64,000 bases of DNA from Lacimicrobium alkaliphilum (GTDB lineage Bacteria > Pseudomonadota > Gammaproteobacteria > Enterobacterales > Alteromonadaceae). Positions within the stretch are counted from its first letter, which is position 1, and the number at the start of each line of letters is the position of its first letter. Shown piece by piece: positions 34,789 to 43,470 of the stretch. Location: the NCBI RefSeq assembly GCF_002591895.1, contig NZ_NISX01000004.1, positions 1 through 64,000 on the forward strand, given 5' to 3'. Below the pieces are notes generated by a model. That model was given only the letters and a program-made list of their open reading frames with translations, did no database searches and was not told where the DNA came from. The translations under genes and the position numbers were made by a program.

Positions 34789-36906
34789 GTGTCCGCACCA
34801 ACATTACCAGATACCTGGCTGCAGCAGCGCCTGAGCGGACGATTTCATCGCCAGCTGGTGTTAATCAGCGGCAGTGAAACCTGGACAATGGCCCGGGCTG
34901 AACAGATCCGCCAGCAATTCTCCGGCCGCAGCCTGTGGGTTGGTCATCAGGCTGATAAAGCCGGCGTGGACTGCGGAGCTTATCGTCACTATCTGGGGCG
35001 GGAATATGACCTGCTGGTTTACAACGCTTTTTCGGGCTTGCGCGCCAATGCCCTGATGGCGCTGTCTGGTACCGTTACTCAGAATGGGCTGATGTTGCTG
35101 CTTTGCCCTGATTTTAAAAGCTGGCCGAGATTTACCGATCCCCAGTGGGCTAAGCGCTTTTCTTACGGTTTTGACCACAGCAACATACAAAGCCGGTTTA
35201 TCCACTGGCTGCTCGAACAAGCTGAATCTGACCCAAAGGTTTTACATCTGACTGAACAGGGTATTAGAGGGGAAATGGCCCCGCTAAGCATTGCGCAAGC
35301 GCACCCTGACGGCCCTTGTATCACCCAGGACCAACAGCGGGCCGTAGAGGCCGTGATTAAAGTAGCGACCGGGCATAGAAACCGCCCGCTGATCCTGACC
35401 GCCGATCGCGGCCGGGGCAAATCTTCGGCGCTGGGCATTGCCGCAGCCAGACTGATAACCTCTGAGAAAAAAAATATTCTGATTACTGCGCCCGCTATAG
35501 AGCAAACCGAACAGTGTTTTATCCATGCTGCCAAAAATATTGAGAGTGCGCAGAGACATGCCTATCAACTGACTGCAAAAGCCGGTGGCAGTATTCGCTT
35601 TCAACCTGTGGATCAGATTATTCGTGAGAAAGCCGGGGCCGATCTGTTAATGGTAGATGAAGCGGCGGCCATCCCTGCGCCGCTGCTTAAAACCCTCGCC
35701 GAAGGTTACAGCCGGGTCGTATTCAGCAGCACAGTGCATGGCTATGAAGGCTGTGGGCGCGGCTTTGAACTGCGCTTTAAGCCTGTGTTGCAGAAGCTGC
35801 GTCCGCAGGCCCGTTATCTGCACCTCAATCAACCTGTACGCTTTCAACAGGGCGACTGTCTGGAAAACTTCTGGTTTAAGGTGATGCTGATGGACAGCAC
35901 TAAAAGGCAGTCGGATGTATCGCCCATCAATACCGATACGCTCGAATTCCTGCAACTTCAGCCAGATAAACTGATTAAACAGCCGGAATTATTGCATCAG
36001 CTATTTGAGCTGTTAATCAACGCCCACTATCAGACCAGCCCTGATGATCTGGTGCGCCTTTTAGATGCACCGCAAAGCCGGCTTTTTGTATTAAAGACTG
36101 AGGACAAAATCATCGCTGCGATATTAGCCGACGAAGAAGGGGGGGACAGGCTCAGTCCTCTTTACACTGATATTACCCTGGGCAAACGCCGCGTTCAGGG
36201 CCATCTGCTGGCGCAGAATCTGAGCCATTGGCTGAATGACAGTACATTGGCCGGTTTGCGCTATTTACGTATTGTGCGTATCGCGGTCACACCAGAATAT
36301 TGGCAACAGGGGCTCGGTAGTCATTGTCTTGTTGAACTCAGGCAATATGCCAAAGCCCAGGACTTTGACATGATTGGCAGTTCATTTGGCGCAACCGGCC
36401 AGCTGATGGGGTTCTGGCAAAAAAACGACTTTGTGCCCTGCAGACTGGGGCTGAAACAGGATATGGCCAGTGGTGAGCATAGCATGGTCGTACTGCTGGC
36501 ATTATCAGATAACGCCCGGAATAGTCTGCCTGCTCTGCTGAAGGAATTTCAACGGGAGTTTATTGCACTGTTACCCGTTTTTTTTAGGGCTTTAGATCCC
36601 GACCTGGTACAACATATTGTGCTGCAATTTCCTGCAATGGACCCCATTTCCGACGGTGATATTCAGAAGCTGAGCCGGTTTAGCAAGGGCATTGGTGCAC
36701 CCGATAGCGTATTTGTGCAATTGCAGCAGCTGAGCCTGTGGTTATGTCAGCAGACTGTACCCGCAGATAATGGCACCCGGGCGCTGATACGCTATAGCCT
36801 GCAACATCAGTCGCAGCAACAGATCTGTGAGGAGTTTAAACTCAACGGGCGCAAGGCATTCGCATCACTCGTGCGTCAACGTGTAGAGACCTATCTTCAT
36901 CACTGA
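34789..36906 (+). CDS. tmcA: tRNA(Met) cytidine acetyltransferase
   Basis: A 705-residue RNA-modifying enzyme that makes N4-acetylcytidine at position 34 of elongator tRNA-Met. Domains in order: N-terminal DUF1726-like, a RecD-like helicase module with Walker A TADRGRGKSSALG near residues 204-216 and LMVDEAAAIPAPLL. A GNAT domain follows (RIAVTPEYWQQGLGSHCLVE near residues 503-522), then a C-terminal tRNA-binding domain. Start GTG 34789 follows AGGAGA. The helicase motor uses ATP during acetyl transfer. Confidence 0.94.
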   Translation: MSAPTLPDTWLQQRLSGRFHRQLVLISGSETWTMARAEQIRQQFSGRSLWVGHQADKAGVDCGAYRHYLGREYDLLVYNAFSGLRANALMALSGTVTQNGLMLLLCPDFKSWPRFTDPQWAKRFSYGFDHSNIQSRFIHWLLEQAESDPKVLHLTEQGIRGEMAPLSIAQAHPDGPCITQDQQRAVEAVIKVATGHRNRPLILTADRGRGKSSALGIAAARLITSEKKNILITAPAIEQTEQCFIHAAKNIESAQRHAYQLTAKAGGSIRFQPVDQIIREKAGADLLMVDEAAAIPAPLLKTLAEGYSRVVFSSTVHGYEGCGRGFELRFKPVLQKLRPQARYLHLNQPVRFQQGDCLENFWFKVMLMDSTKRQSDVSPINTDTLEFLQLQPDKLIKQPELLHQLFELLINAHYQTSPDDLVRLLDAPQSRLFVLKTEDKIIAAILADEEGGDRLSPLYTDITLGKRRVQGHLLAQNLSHWLNDSTLAGLRYLRIVRIAVTPEYWQQGLGSHCLVELRQYAKAQDFDMIGSSFGATGQLMGFWQKNDFVPCRLGLKQDMASGEHSMVVLLALSDNARNSLPALLKEFQREFIALLPVFFRALDPDLVQHIVLQFPAMDPISDGDIQKLSRFSKGIGAPDSVFVQLQQLSLWLCQQTVPADNGTRALIRYSLQHQSQQQICEEFKLNGRKAFASLVRQRVETYLHH

Positions 36907-36976
36907 ACACTATAGTTGATGACAAACCTGTCAAAGCAGCGTAAAAAGCACTATCTGAATCCGACGTGTCACCAAT

Positions 36977-37636
36977 TTGACTGCTGTTACACTTCCCCGA
37001 CAGGGACTCACCAGTGATGTTCTGGACAAGCTCGCCAATGACCTGAATGAAAAAGGTTATTGCCTGACGCCCGCTCTGTTCCCCATAAATCTTGCCCAGA
37101 CGTTGCTTACAGAAGTACATCAGCTTAACCCGTATCACTTTGAACCTGCGGGTATCGGGCGTGAATTACAGCAGCAGCAAAATCAGTTTGTACGCACCGA
37201 TGCCATACACTGGCTTAAAGGGCAGACGGCAGCCCAGCAAGAGTTTCTTATGCTGATGGAAGAACTGCGCATGGCGCTCAACCGCCGTCTTTTTATGGGT
37301 CTGTTTGATTATGAATGCCATTTTGCTCACTACGGCCCGGGGGATTTTTACAAAAAGCACCTGGATGCGTTTAAAGGCAGGACCAACCGGGTATTAAGCA
37401 CCGTATACTACCTGAATCCGGGCTGGAGTCGCGCCGATGAAGGTGAGTTGCTGATGTATGAGCGGGGTAATAGCCACCCCTTCCTGGCAGTGACACCGCT
37501 GTTCGGTCAGATGCTGATTTTCCTCAGCGAGCGCTTTCCTCATGAGGTGAAACCCGCCCGGCGAGACCGATACAGTATCGCCGGATGGTTCCGCGTTAAT
37601 GGCAGTATCGGCGGGGCGATCGATCCGCCCGCATAA
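36977..37636 (+). CDS. 2OG-Fe(II) oxygenase family protein
   Basis: A 219-residue prolyl-4-hydroxylase-like oxygenase. The iron triad is visible: H-x-D in YKKHLDAF near residues 130-137, the distal His in RFPHEVKPARRDR near 190, and Arg in RDRYSIAGWFR as the 2-oxoglutarate contact. Start appears to be TTG 36977; I see no strong ribosome site and no ATG in frame. The substrate is unknown; candidates are ribosomal proteins or tRNA because tmcA lies next to it, but that is only context. Confidence 0.82.
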   Translation: MTAVTLPRQGLTSDVLDKLANDLNEKGYCLTPALFPINLAQTLLTEVHQLNPYHFEPAGIGRELQQQQNQFVRTDAIHWLKGQTAAQQEFLMLMEELRMALNRRLFMGLFDYECHFAHYGPGDFYKKHLDAFKGRTNRVLSTVYYLNPGWSRADEGELLMYERGNSHPFLAVTPLFGQMLIFLSERFPHEVKPARRDRYSIAGWFRVNGSIGGAIDPPA

Positions 37637-37652
37637 ACACCCGGAACCGGGG

Positions 37653-38573
37653 CTAAAAATAGGTATCGCCAATTCCCTGAGCAATCTTGATCAGGCCCAG
37701 TTGCATATCATCAATAAAGTCATGCAGTTTTTCCTGTTTCAGCGATTGCGGGCTGGCCTGGCGCAACTGTTTGCTTAACGCGTCAATTGGCACAATCACA
37801 TTCTCGTGACCTGGCAACTCCTGCAAACAGCTTTTCACCTGTTCCAGTGAATGGCAAAGAGAACGGGGGAAACGCGGCTCAAGTAACAAAAACCTGAGCA
37901 CGTCAGCACGACTAATACGCAAACGCATTTCACGCCTGTACATCTGGTATGCCGACAGGGATTTGAGCACCCCCATCCACTGAATATTCTCAAATGCCGG
38001 TTGTTCGTGACTGAGTTCCCGCAACAGATTGGCCGATCGCACGTCGATAATACGGGTGGTCATATCAGCCCGCTCCAGATTACGGCCCATCCGCAAAAAG
38101 GCATAAGCCTCGTCATGAGTCATGGTGCCCGCTAGCATACCGGTAATGGTTTGATTGCCACGAATAACACTAATCAGAGACTCGTAACGATGGCGCCGGG
38201 TCAACGCAGACTGGCTGTTGCTCTTTGCCGTCAGGTACAGTGCGTTTATTTGTTCCCAGCACTCGCGGGGAATGATTTCTCTAACGGTGCGGGCGTTCTC
38301 TCTGGCCGCGGTGATAGAGCTGATAATTGACCCGGGATTATAACTGTCTGCGACCATATATTTAACGACACTGCGTTCGTCGGCCTGCTCATAATGCTCA
38401 TGGAAATCCTCTCTGACAGACAGAATGTCGATAATCGGCTCCCAGCCCAGCTTTACTGAACTCGGAATATCGAGCAACAGATGCGAGTTTACATTGATGA
38501 GCCTGGCGGTATTTTCCGCACGCTCAAGGTACCTGACCATCCAAAAAATACTGCTTGCTACACGAGATAACAT
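37653..38573 (-). CDS. alpha-E domain-containing protein
   Basis: A 306-residue, largely helical alpha-E protein starting MLSRVASSIFWMVRYLERAE, the diagnostic N terminus. Further marks are ARENARTVREIIPRECWEQI and YAFLRMGRNLERADMTTRII. Alpha-E proteins are repeatedly found beside circularly permuted ATP-grasp enzymes and Anbu peptidases. The gene starts two bases after the ATP-grasp gene, so the two are coupled. No enzymatic function is established for this fold. Confidence 0.9.
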   Translation of the reverse strand: MLSRVASSIFWMVRYLERAENTARLINVNSHLLLDIPSSVKLGWEPIIDILSVREDFHEHYEQADERSVVKYMVADSYNPGSIISSITAARENARTVREIIPRECWEQINALYLTAKSNSQSALTRRHRYESLISVIRGNQTITGMLAGTMTHDEAYAFLRMGRNLERADMTTRIIDVRSANLLRELSHEQPAFENIQWMGVLKSLSAYQMYRREMRLRISRADVLRFLLLEPRFPRSLCHSLEQVKSCLQELPGHENVIVPIDALSKQLRQASPQSLKQEKLHDFIDDMQLGLIKIAQGIGDTYF

Positions 38574-38575
38574 AA

Positions 38576-40027
38576 CTATGACTCCATATCCACTATCCAG
38601 GTGTCTTTGCTGCCGCCGCCCTGAGAGGAATTGACCACAATTGAACCTTTGCGCAATGCCACGCGGGTTAGCCCGCCGGTGGTCACCTGAATGTCCTTAG
38701 CGCTGAGAACAAAAGGACGTAAATCCAGATGTCGGGGCTCAGCCTTGTTATCAATCAAAGTAGGGGCGGTAGACAGAATCAGCATCGGCTGAGCTACATA
38801 ATTACGGGGGTCCCGACGTATCAGGCGTTTGAATTTTTCACATTCGGCTTTGGTACTGTGAGGGCCGATAAGCATGCCATAACCACCTGACTCATTAGCC
38901 GGCTTGACCACCATGTTCTGAATATTTTCCAGAACATAGTCCCGCTCATCTTTGTTTATGCACTTGTACGTCGGTACATTCGAAATAATCGGTTCTTCGT
39001 TAAGATAGTAACGAATAATATCGGGAACAAACGCATAAACGACCTTATCGTCTGCCACGCCAGAACCTGGTGCATTAGCCAGTGCCACATTGCCGGCCTT
39101 CCAGGCGCGCATCAGCCCCGGCACCCCCAGCATCGATTCGGGATTAAATGCCTCAGGGTCGATAAAGTGATCGTCGATACGACGATATATCACATCCACC
39201 CTCGCCGGCCCTTCAATGGTGCGCATATAGACAACATCTTCTTCATCTACAAACAGATCTCGTCCTTCAACCAGTTCTGCTCCCATTTGCTGGGCAAGAT
39301 ACGCATGCTCAAAATAGGCTGAATTGAAAATGCCGGGCGTCAGCACCACGATCTCCGGTTGTTCAATATCGCGCGGGGATAACTCACACAATGTGTCGTA
39401 AAGGTGCGACGGATAGTCATCCACAGGTAAAATATTGTACTGCTCAAACATCTCCGGAAAGACACGTTTCATCACCTGACGGTTTTCCAGCATATACGAG
39501 ACACCGGAAGGAACACGCAGATTATCTTCGAGGACGTACACTTTACCCTTGTTGTCTCTGACTAAATCAGAACCGCAGATATGCGCCCAGATACCGAGTG
39601 GAGGTTTTACGCCTTTGCACTGGGGTAAAAAGTTTTTAGATTTTTCGAGCAGATCGGCCGGGAAAATACCGTCTTTAACAATTTTCTGATCGTTATACAG
39701 ATCATCAATAAACATATTCAAAGCTTTGACCCGTTGCTTCAGGCCTGCTTCTATCTCCAGCCACTCTCGCTTATCAATGATCCTTGGAATGATATCAAAT
39801 GGCCATGCCCGGTCGATGGAGCCTTCGTCTTCATGATAAACCCTGAAGCTGATGCCCATGACATGTATCGCAGATTCCGCAGCCGCCTTATATTCTTCGA
39901 GATCTTTATCGTTCAGACCACGTAAGTAGCTGCATATTGTCTCGGCAGCAACCCTTGGCTTTCCCGACGCCCTCATCAATTCATCGTAAAGATTGCTGAC
40001 CTTGTAGTTTCCCCAGCGAATCGCCAT
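38576..40027 (-). CDS. circularly permuted type 2 ATP-grasp protein
   Basis: A 483-residue member of the circularly permuted ATP-grasp family, predicted peptide ligases. Motifs include CKGVKPPLGIWAHICGSDLV near residues 130-149, EDNLRVPSGVSYMLENRQ near 160-177, and VVKPANESGGYGMLIGP near 370-386 (nucleotide binding). AGNVALANAPGSGVADDK is also conserved. ATG 40027, with AAGGAGAG nine bases ahead, gives the family start MAIRWGNYKV; the longer frame to 40159 is unlikely. It is operonic with the alpha-E gene and divergent from the Anbu peptidase. Confidence 0.9.
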   Translation of the reverse strand: MAIRWGNYKVSNLYDELMRASGKPRVAAETICSYLRGLNDKDLEEYKAAAESAIHVMGISFRVYHEDEGSIDRAWPFDIIPRIIDKREWLEIEAGLKQRVKALNMFIDDLYNDQKIVKDGIFPADLLEKSKNFLPQCKGVKPPLGIWAHICGSDLVRDNKGKVYVLEDNLRVPSGVSYMLENRQVMKRVFPEMFEQYNILPVDDYPSHLYDTLCELSPRDIEQPEIVVLTPGIFNSAYFEHAYLAQQMGAELVEGRDLFVDEEDVVYMRTIEGPARVDVIYRRIDDHFIDPEAFNPESMLGVPGLMRAWKAGNVALANAPGSGVADDKVVYAFVPDIIRYYLNEEPIISNVPTYKCINKDERDYVLENIQNMVVKPANESGGYGMLIGPHSTKAECEKFKRLIRRDPRNYVAQPMLILSTAPTLIDNKAEPRHLDLRPFVLSAKDIQVTTGGLTRVALRKGSIVVNSSQGGGSKDTWIVDMES

Positions 40028-40196
40028 ACCGGCACTCTCCTTTTGTGAATCAACCTTAACTTGAAACGGTACACAGTATAGATACTGGCAGTTAACAGGC
40101 AGAATGCAAAAATGATTGTCTTTACTATCCTCTAAAGGGAAAATGCCGCTGGTATCCATTTATGCTCTCAACGGCATGTCTTATTAGAGGTAACCT

Positions 40197-40937
40197 GTGA
40201 CATATTGTCTGGCGATTAGCGTTAACAAAGGACTGGTATTTGCGTCCGACTCCCGCACTAATGCCGGTGTTGACTATGTGGCAACATATAGCAAAATGCA
40301 CCGGTTTGTGTGGCCACAAGAACGCAGTCTTGTATTGCTGACAGCAGGTAGCCTGGCCACCTCGCAGGCTGTGGTCAACGCCATACAGTCAGATCTTGAA
40401 GATCCCGACGCTGCCTTTAACCTGCGCAAAGGAAAACACCTGTATGACCTTGCCAGCTACATCGGTACCTTGAGTCAGAGAGAACAACAACTGCATGCGC
40501 CTGCCCTTGAAAAAAGCAATGCCAGCGCTGAAGCCAGTTTTATTCTCGGCGGCCAGATTAATGGTAAAGCCTGTGAAATCTATATGATTTATCCGCAAGG
40601 CAATTACATAAGTGCCTCGGAAGATACCCCCTATCTGCAGATAGGCGAAAACAAATATGGAAAGCCCATACTGGATCGGATCATTACGCCAACAACCTCA
40701 TTGGAAGACGCGGCGCGCTGTGCGATGGTGTCACTCGACTCCACCGTGCGCAGTAACATCAGCGTGGGTTTACCCATTGAACTGGCGATCCACACCAACA
40801 ACAACATTGAACCGGTCTGGCACAGTAAGTACGCGGCGTTCAGCCCCATGTACAAATCACTACAGAAGCAGTGGAATGAGGGACTACGTCAGGCTTTCTC
40901 AGGTCTGCCGAGGTTCGACTGGGAAAAAGACAACTAA
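40197..40937 (+). CDS. Anbu-type proteasome-like peptidase
   Basis: A 246-residue Ntn-hydrolase of the Anbu (ancestral beta-subunit) class. After removal of Met the N-terminal Thr (MTYCLAIS) becomes the nucleophile. Asp and Lys partners appear in FASDSRTNAGVD and TYSKMHRF, at proteasome-like spacing. No propeptide is present. SFILGGQINGKACEIYMIYP and YLQIGENKYGKPILDRII are typical of the family. It sits between divergent ATP-grasp/alpha-E genes and a convergent zinc metallopeptidase, the classical Anbu neighbourhood. Confidence 0.92.
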   Translation: MTYCLAISVNKGLVFASDSRTNAGVDYVATYSKMHRFVWPQERSLVLLTAGSLATSQAVVNAIQSDLEDPDAAFNLRKGKHLYDLASYIGTLSQREQQLHAPALEKSNASAEASFILGGQINGKACEIYMIYPQGNYISASEDTPYLQIGENKYGKPILDRIITPTTSLEDAARCAMVSLDSTVRSNISVGLPIELAIHTNNNIEPVWHSKYAAFSPMYKSLQKQWNEGLRQAFSGLPRFDWEKDN

Positions 40938-40943
40938 CAGCCC

Positions 40944-42038
40944 TTATCCGATGTTAGTTGTATTTGCGGCACCGATGACTTTATGTACAAAACGAAGTTT
41001 ATCGGTCGCCATAGTGGAAATCACAAAGGGATAGGCATCATCCAGGCCCATGCTTCGATTAAGGGCGTTTAATACAGCCGTCAGACGGCACCAGTCATTA
41101 AACAACTGATTAAAGTGCGCTTCATTTTTTGCTTCATCACTTTGTGGCAGCTGCTGCAACGGGTTGATAACCTGATGAGAGGAAACACTGAAGTCAAAAT
41201 CACTGGCAGTTTCCAGCGTGTCCACCATATGCAGATAGTGGGCCCAGCTCTCAGCAAAGTCTTCCCAGGGGTGCATGCTGGCGTACGCACTGATCCACAC
41301 TTTATGCCAGTCAACAGAAGGCCCCTGAGCATAATAGTTCTGCAAAGAAAGCGTATAGTCCAGTCGCTCGTCACCAAATAAAGTTCGGAACTCTTCCAGC
41401 CAGCCACTGTTTTTAATTAATCGGTCCCAATAGTAATGACCCGATTCATGCCGAAAATGCCCTACCAAAGTGCGGTATTGTTCATTCATCTCTTCACGCA
41501 CCTTCATCCTTGAACTGTGCTCGGCTTCGCGCAGATTAAGGGTAATCACTCCGGCATTGTGCCCGGTGGTAACAAAGTTTTTTACCGTCAGTTCATTGCC
41601 GTATTCGTCTTCAGTCTGATCTTCCATGAAGGAGAAACCCAGACCCTGATTAGGATCCTGCTGCCTTGATATCACCGGCAATTCAAGCTTATACAACGTA
41701 TATAACAAGCGGCGTTTTGCCTGCTCCATCCGAAACCAGAGTAACTTATTATTTGGCTGGTCCAGGTTAGGGATCGTCTGGGTCATGCGGCAAGAGGTGC
41801 ACAACTCATTGGTATCTTCATAAGGCACCATCCAGTTACACACATCGTACATATGATAATTTTTACACTGACGATAAGCGCGCCCATTGCTCGATGCTTG
41901 CCAATATCCATTGCGGTTTTTTGTAAACGCACTGAGCTGGCGGTCATCGGGAAGAAAACCGAGCATCAGCCCACAATTAACGCAACGGGTGTTGGCGAAA
42001 TGTAAGGTATTACCGCACTGACATGAGAAGGTTTTCAT
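40944..42038 (-). CDS. zinc-ribbon metallopeptidase (DUF2248/Peptidase_Mx-like)
   Basis: A 364-residue protein. The N terminus carries a zinc ribbon (CQCGN..C..C), with further cysteines in QCKNYHMYDVCNWMVP and CTSC. The second half contains a zincin-like motif LVGHFRHESGHYYWDRLI (HExxH) near residues 191-208 and a downstream EDFAESWAHYLH. This combination defines a family of predicted metallopeptidases often encoded with Anbu/ATP-grasp/alpha-E genes. It converges with Anbu, the stops being seven bases apart. Confidence 0.87.
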   Translation of the reverse strand: MKTFSCQCGNTLHFANTRCVNCGLMLGFLPDDRQLSAFTKNRNGYWQASSNGRAYRQCKNYHMYDVCNWMVPYEDTNELCTSCRMTQTIPNLDQPNNKLLWFRMEQAKRRLLYTLYKLELPVISRQQDPNQGLGFSFMEDQTEDEYGNELTVKNFVTTGHNAGVITLNLREAEHSSRMKVREEMNEQYRTLVGHFRHESGHYYWDRLIKNSGWLEEFRTLFGDERLDYTLSLQNYYAQGPSVDWHKVWISAYASMHPWEDFAESWAHYLHMVDTLETASDFDFSVSSHQVINPLQQLPQSDEAKNEAHFNQLFNDWCRLTAVLNALNRSMGLDDAYPFVISTMATDKLRFVHKVIGAANTTNIG

Positions 42039-42153
42039 ATTCGTTGCTAAGGTGCCTCCGGCACTATTTCAATTAACACTCCTTCATCATGTTGTATTTT
42101 AACCGATATAGCAATCCGGGTTGGCTTCCGCCAAAATACAAACACATTAACGG

Positions 42154-42768
42154 CTACTGCCCAAAACGCTTACCACCACCTTGCAGATAAGCCTGCTCTT
42201 CTGAGGAAGACCTGCGATTCAACACCCTGTTCCGATGAGGAAAACGACCAAACTGCTGAATAATATCACGGTGTTCCAGCGCATACTTATAGGCATTCTG
42301 TGCCGCCTGATGTTGCGGGTCATCAGGATATGCCTCCATCAACTGAGCGAACATGGCTACGGATTGTTGCTGCGCCTGTATCTCTTCTGCGTGCTCAAGT
42401 GGATGATAAAAAAACAACCGCTCAACCAGAGTAAGATGCTTATCGTATCCGCAGGTTATTCCCTCGTAGCATAAAGTCAGAGCTTTATCGTCGAAGGCAA
42501 AGGCTTCGGGCTTACCGCGATAAACATTACGACTGAACTGGTCGAAGAGCAGAATCAGTGCCAGGCATCCCCTGGCTGTTTCAGCCCAATGATCCAACTC
42601 TCCCTTGTCCGCCCGTTGCAGTGTTGCAGCGAACTGCTGGCGAATAACGTCATCGGTTTGCCCGGAAGAGGCGTACCACATTTTCTGTTTCTCTCTGGCT
42701 GCCAGTTCATCACGGATGTCACCGAACCAGAAATCCAATATCACCTGATAGTTGTTTGAACGCACCAT
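42154..42768 (-). CDS. DUF924 family protein
   Basis: A 204-residue helical protein with DUF924 marks: ILDFWFGD at the start, LILLFDQFSRNVYRGKPEAF near residues 72-91, and ERLFFYHPLEHAE. FGRFPHRN stands near the end. The fold resembles TPR-like helical hairpins; the function is unknown. It is encoded by itself, on the opposite strand from ibpA. Confidence 0.88.
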   Translation of the reverse strand: MVRSNNYQVILDFWFGDIRDELAAREKQKMWYASSGQTDDVIRQQFAATLQRADKGELDHWAETARGCLALILLFDQFSRNVYRGKPEAFAFDDKALTLCYEGITCGYDKHLTLVERLFFYHPLEHAEEIQAQQQSVAMFAQLMEAYPDDPQHQAAQNAYKYALEHRDIIQQFGRFPHRNRVLNRRSSSEEQAYLQGGGKRFGQ

Positions 42769-42789
42769 TAAAAAAATTTTCCATTACGT

Positions 42790-42815
42790 ATTGAAACCCA
42801 ATTCATTAGCCCTAT
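42790..42815 (+). promoter_or_regulatory. sigma-32-like heat-shock promoter of ibpA
   Basis: ATTGAA (42790-42795) and CCCTAT (42810-42815) are separated by 14 bases, close to the heat-shock consensus (cTTGAAA, CCCCATnT). It lies about 105 bases ahead of the ibpA start. Confidence 0.6.
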
Positions 42816-42823
42816 ATAAGAAT

Positions 42824-42919
42824 TGTCGATGCCGAAAGGGTCGACATTAACCGCCGCCGAATAATCGGGGCACAACAGGGCAACTGCCCGAAACCATATT
42901 GCTTGATGAGGATATGATT
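42824..42919 (+). promoter_or_regulatory. ROSE-like RNA thermometer in the ibpA leader
   Basis: The leader can fold into TGTCGA/TCGACA (42824-42846), a GGGCA/TGCCC hairpin (42878-42889), and a last hairpin 42896-42915. In that last hairpin TTGCT faces the AGGA of the ribosome site. This UUGCU..AGGA pairing is the ROSE hallmark, which opens on heating. It was read by eye. Confidence 0.65.
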
Positions 42920-43363
42920 ATGCGCAATATAGATCTCTCTCCACTTTACCGTTCTTTTATCGGTTTTGACCACCTTGCATCCATGATTGATGCTGCCTCT
43001 CGTAACGAGAAACAACCCTCTTACCCACCCTACAATGTAGAATTGCTGGGAGAGGATAAATACCGTATTACCATGGCCATCGCCGGGTTTGATGAATCAG
43101 AGCTGGAGATTCAGGTTGAAGAAAATACCCTTCAGGTTACCGGCAACAAGCCTGCTCAGGAAAAAGATCAGGAGCGAAAATTCCTTCACAAAGGAATTTC
43201 AGAGCGTAGCTTTGAACGCAAGTTCCAGTTAGGCGACCATGTCAAAGTGCTGGCGGCCGATTTGAAAAATGGACTGCTGCATATTGATCTGGAAAGGGTT
43301 ATTCCTGAATCGAAGAAGCCCAGGAAAATAGAAATCGGCAGTCAACTGCTGGAAAACTCATAG
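42920..43363 (+). CDS. ibpA: small heat shock protein IbpA-like
   Basis: A 147-residue alpha-crystallin-type holdase that binds unfolded protein aggregates in the cytoplasm. The start MRNIDLSPLYRSFIGFDHL and the SYPPYNVELLGEDKYRITMA core match enterobacterial IbpA closely. The C-terminal IEI anchor (KKPRKIEIGSQ) is present. ATG 42920 follows GAGGA with eight-base spacing; upstream in-frame starts would lie inside the regulatory hairpin. A sigma-32-like promoter and a ROSE-like leader precede it. Confidence 0.94.
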   Translation: MRNIDLSPLYRSFIGFDHLASMIDAASRNEKQPSYPPYNVELLGEDKYRITMAIAGFDESELEIQVEENTLQVTGNKPAQEKDQERKFLHKGISERSFERKFQLGDHVKVLAADLKNGLLHIDLERVIPESKKPRKIEIGSQLLENS

Positions 43364-43442
43364 GCTGTAGACTCTCGCTTGCCATCGCGGGCGAGAGGAT
43401 AGTGGCTAAACAGTAATCATGAGTGAGTCCTTCCCTGGACGT

Positions 43443-43470
43443 AAACGGGCGATAGCATCGCCCGTTTTTT
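43443..43470 (+). terminator. terminator after ibpA
   Basis: AAACGGGCGAT/ATCGCCCGTTT stem with a three-base loop and a T6 tail, about 80 bases after ibpA. It directly abuts the end of the convergent hydrolase gene. Confidence 0.88.

Noticed and set aside
34789-36906. RecD-like helicase as the main identity of the 705-residue protein
   Set aside because: The helicase module is one domain of TmcA; the GNAT and tRNA-binding parts fix the assignment.
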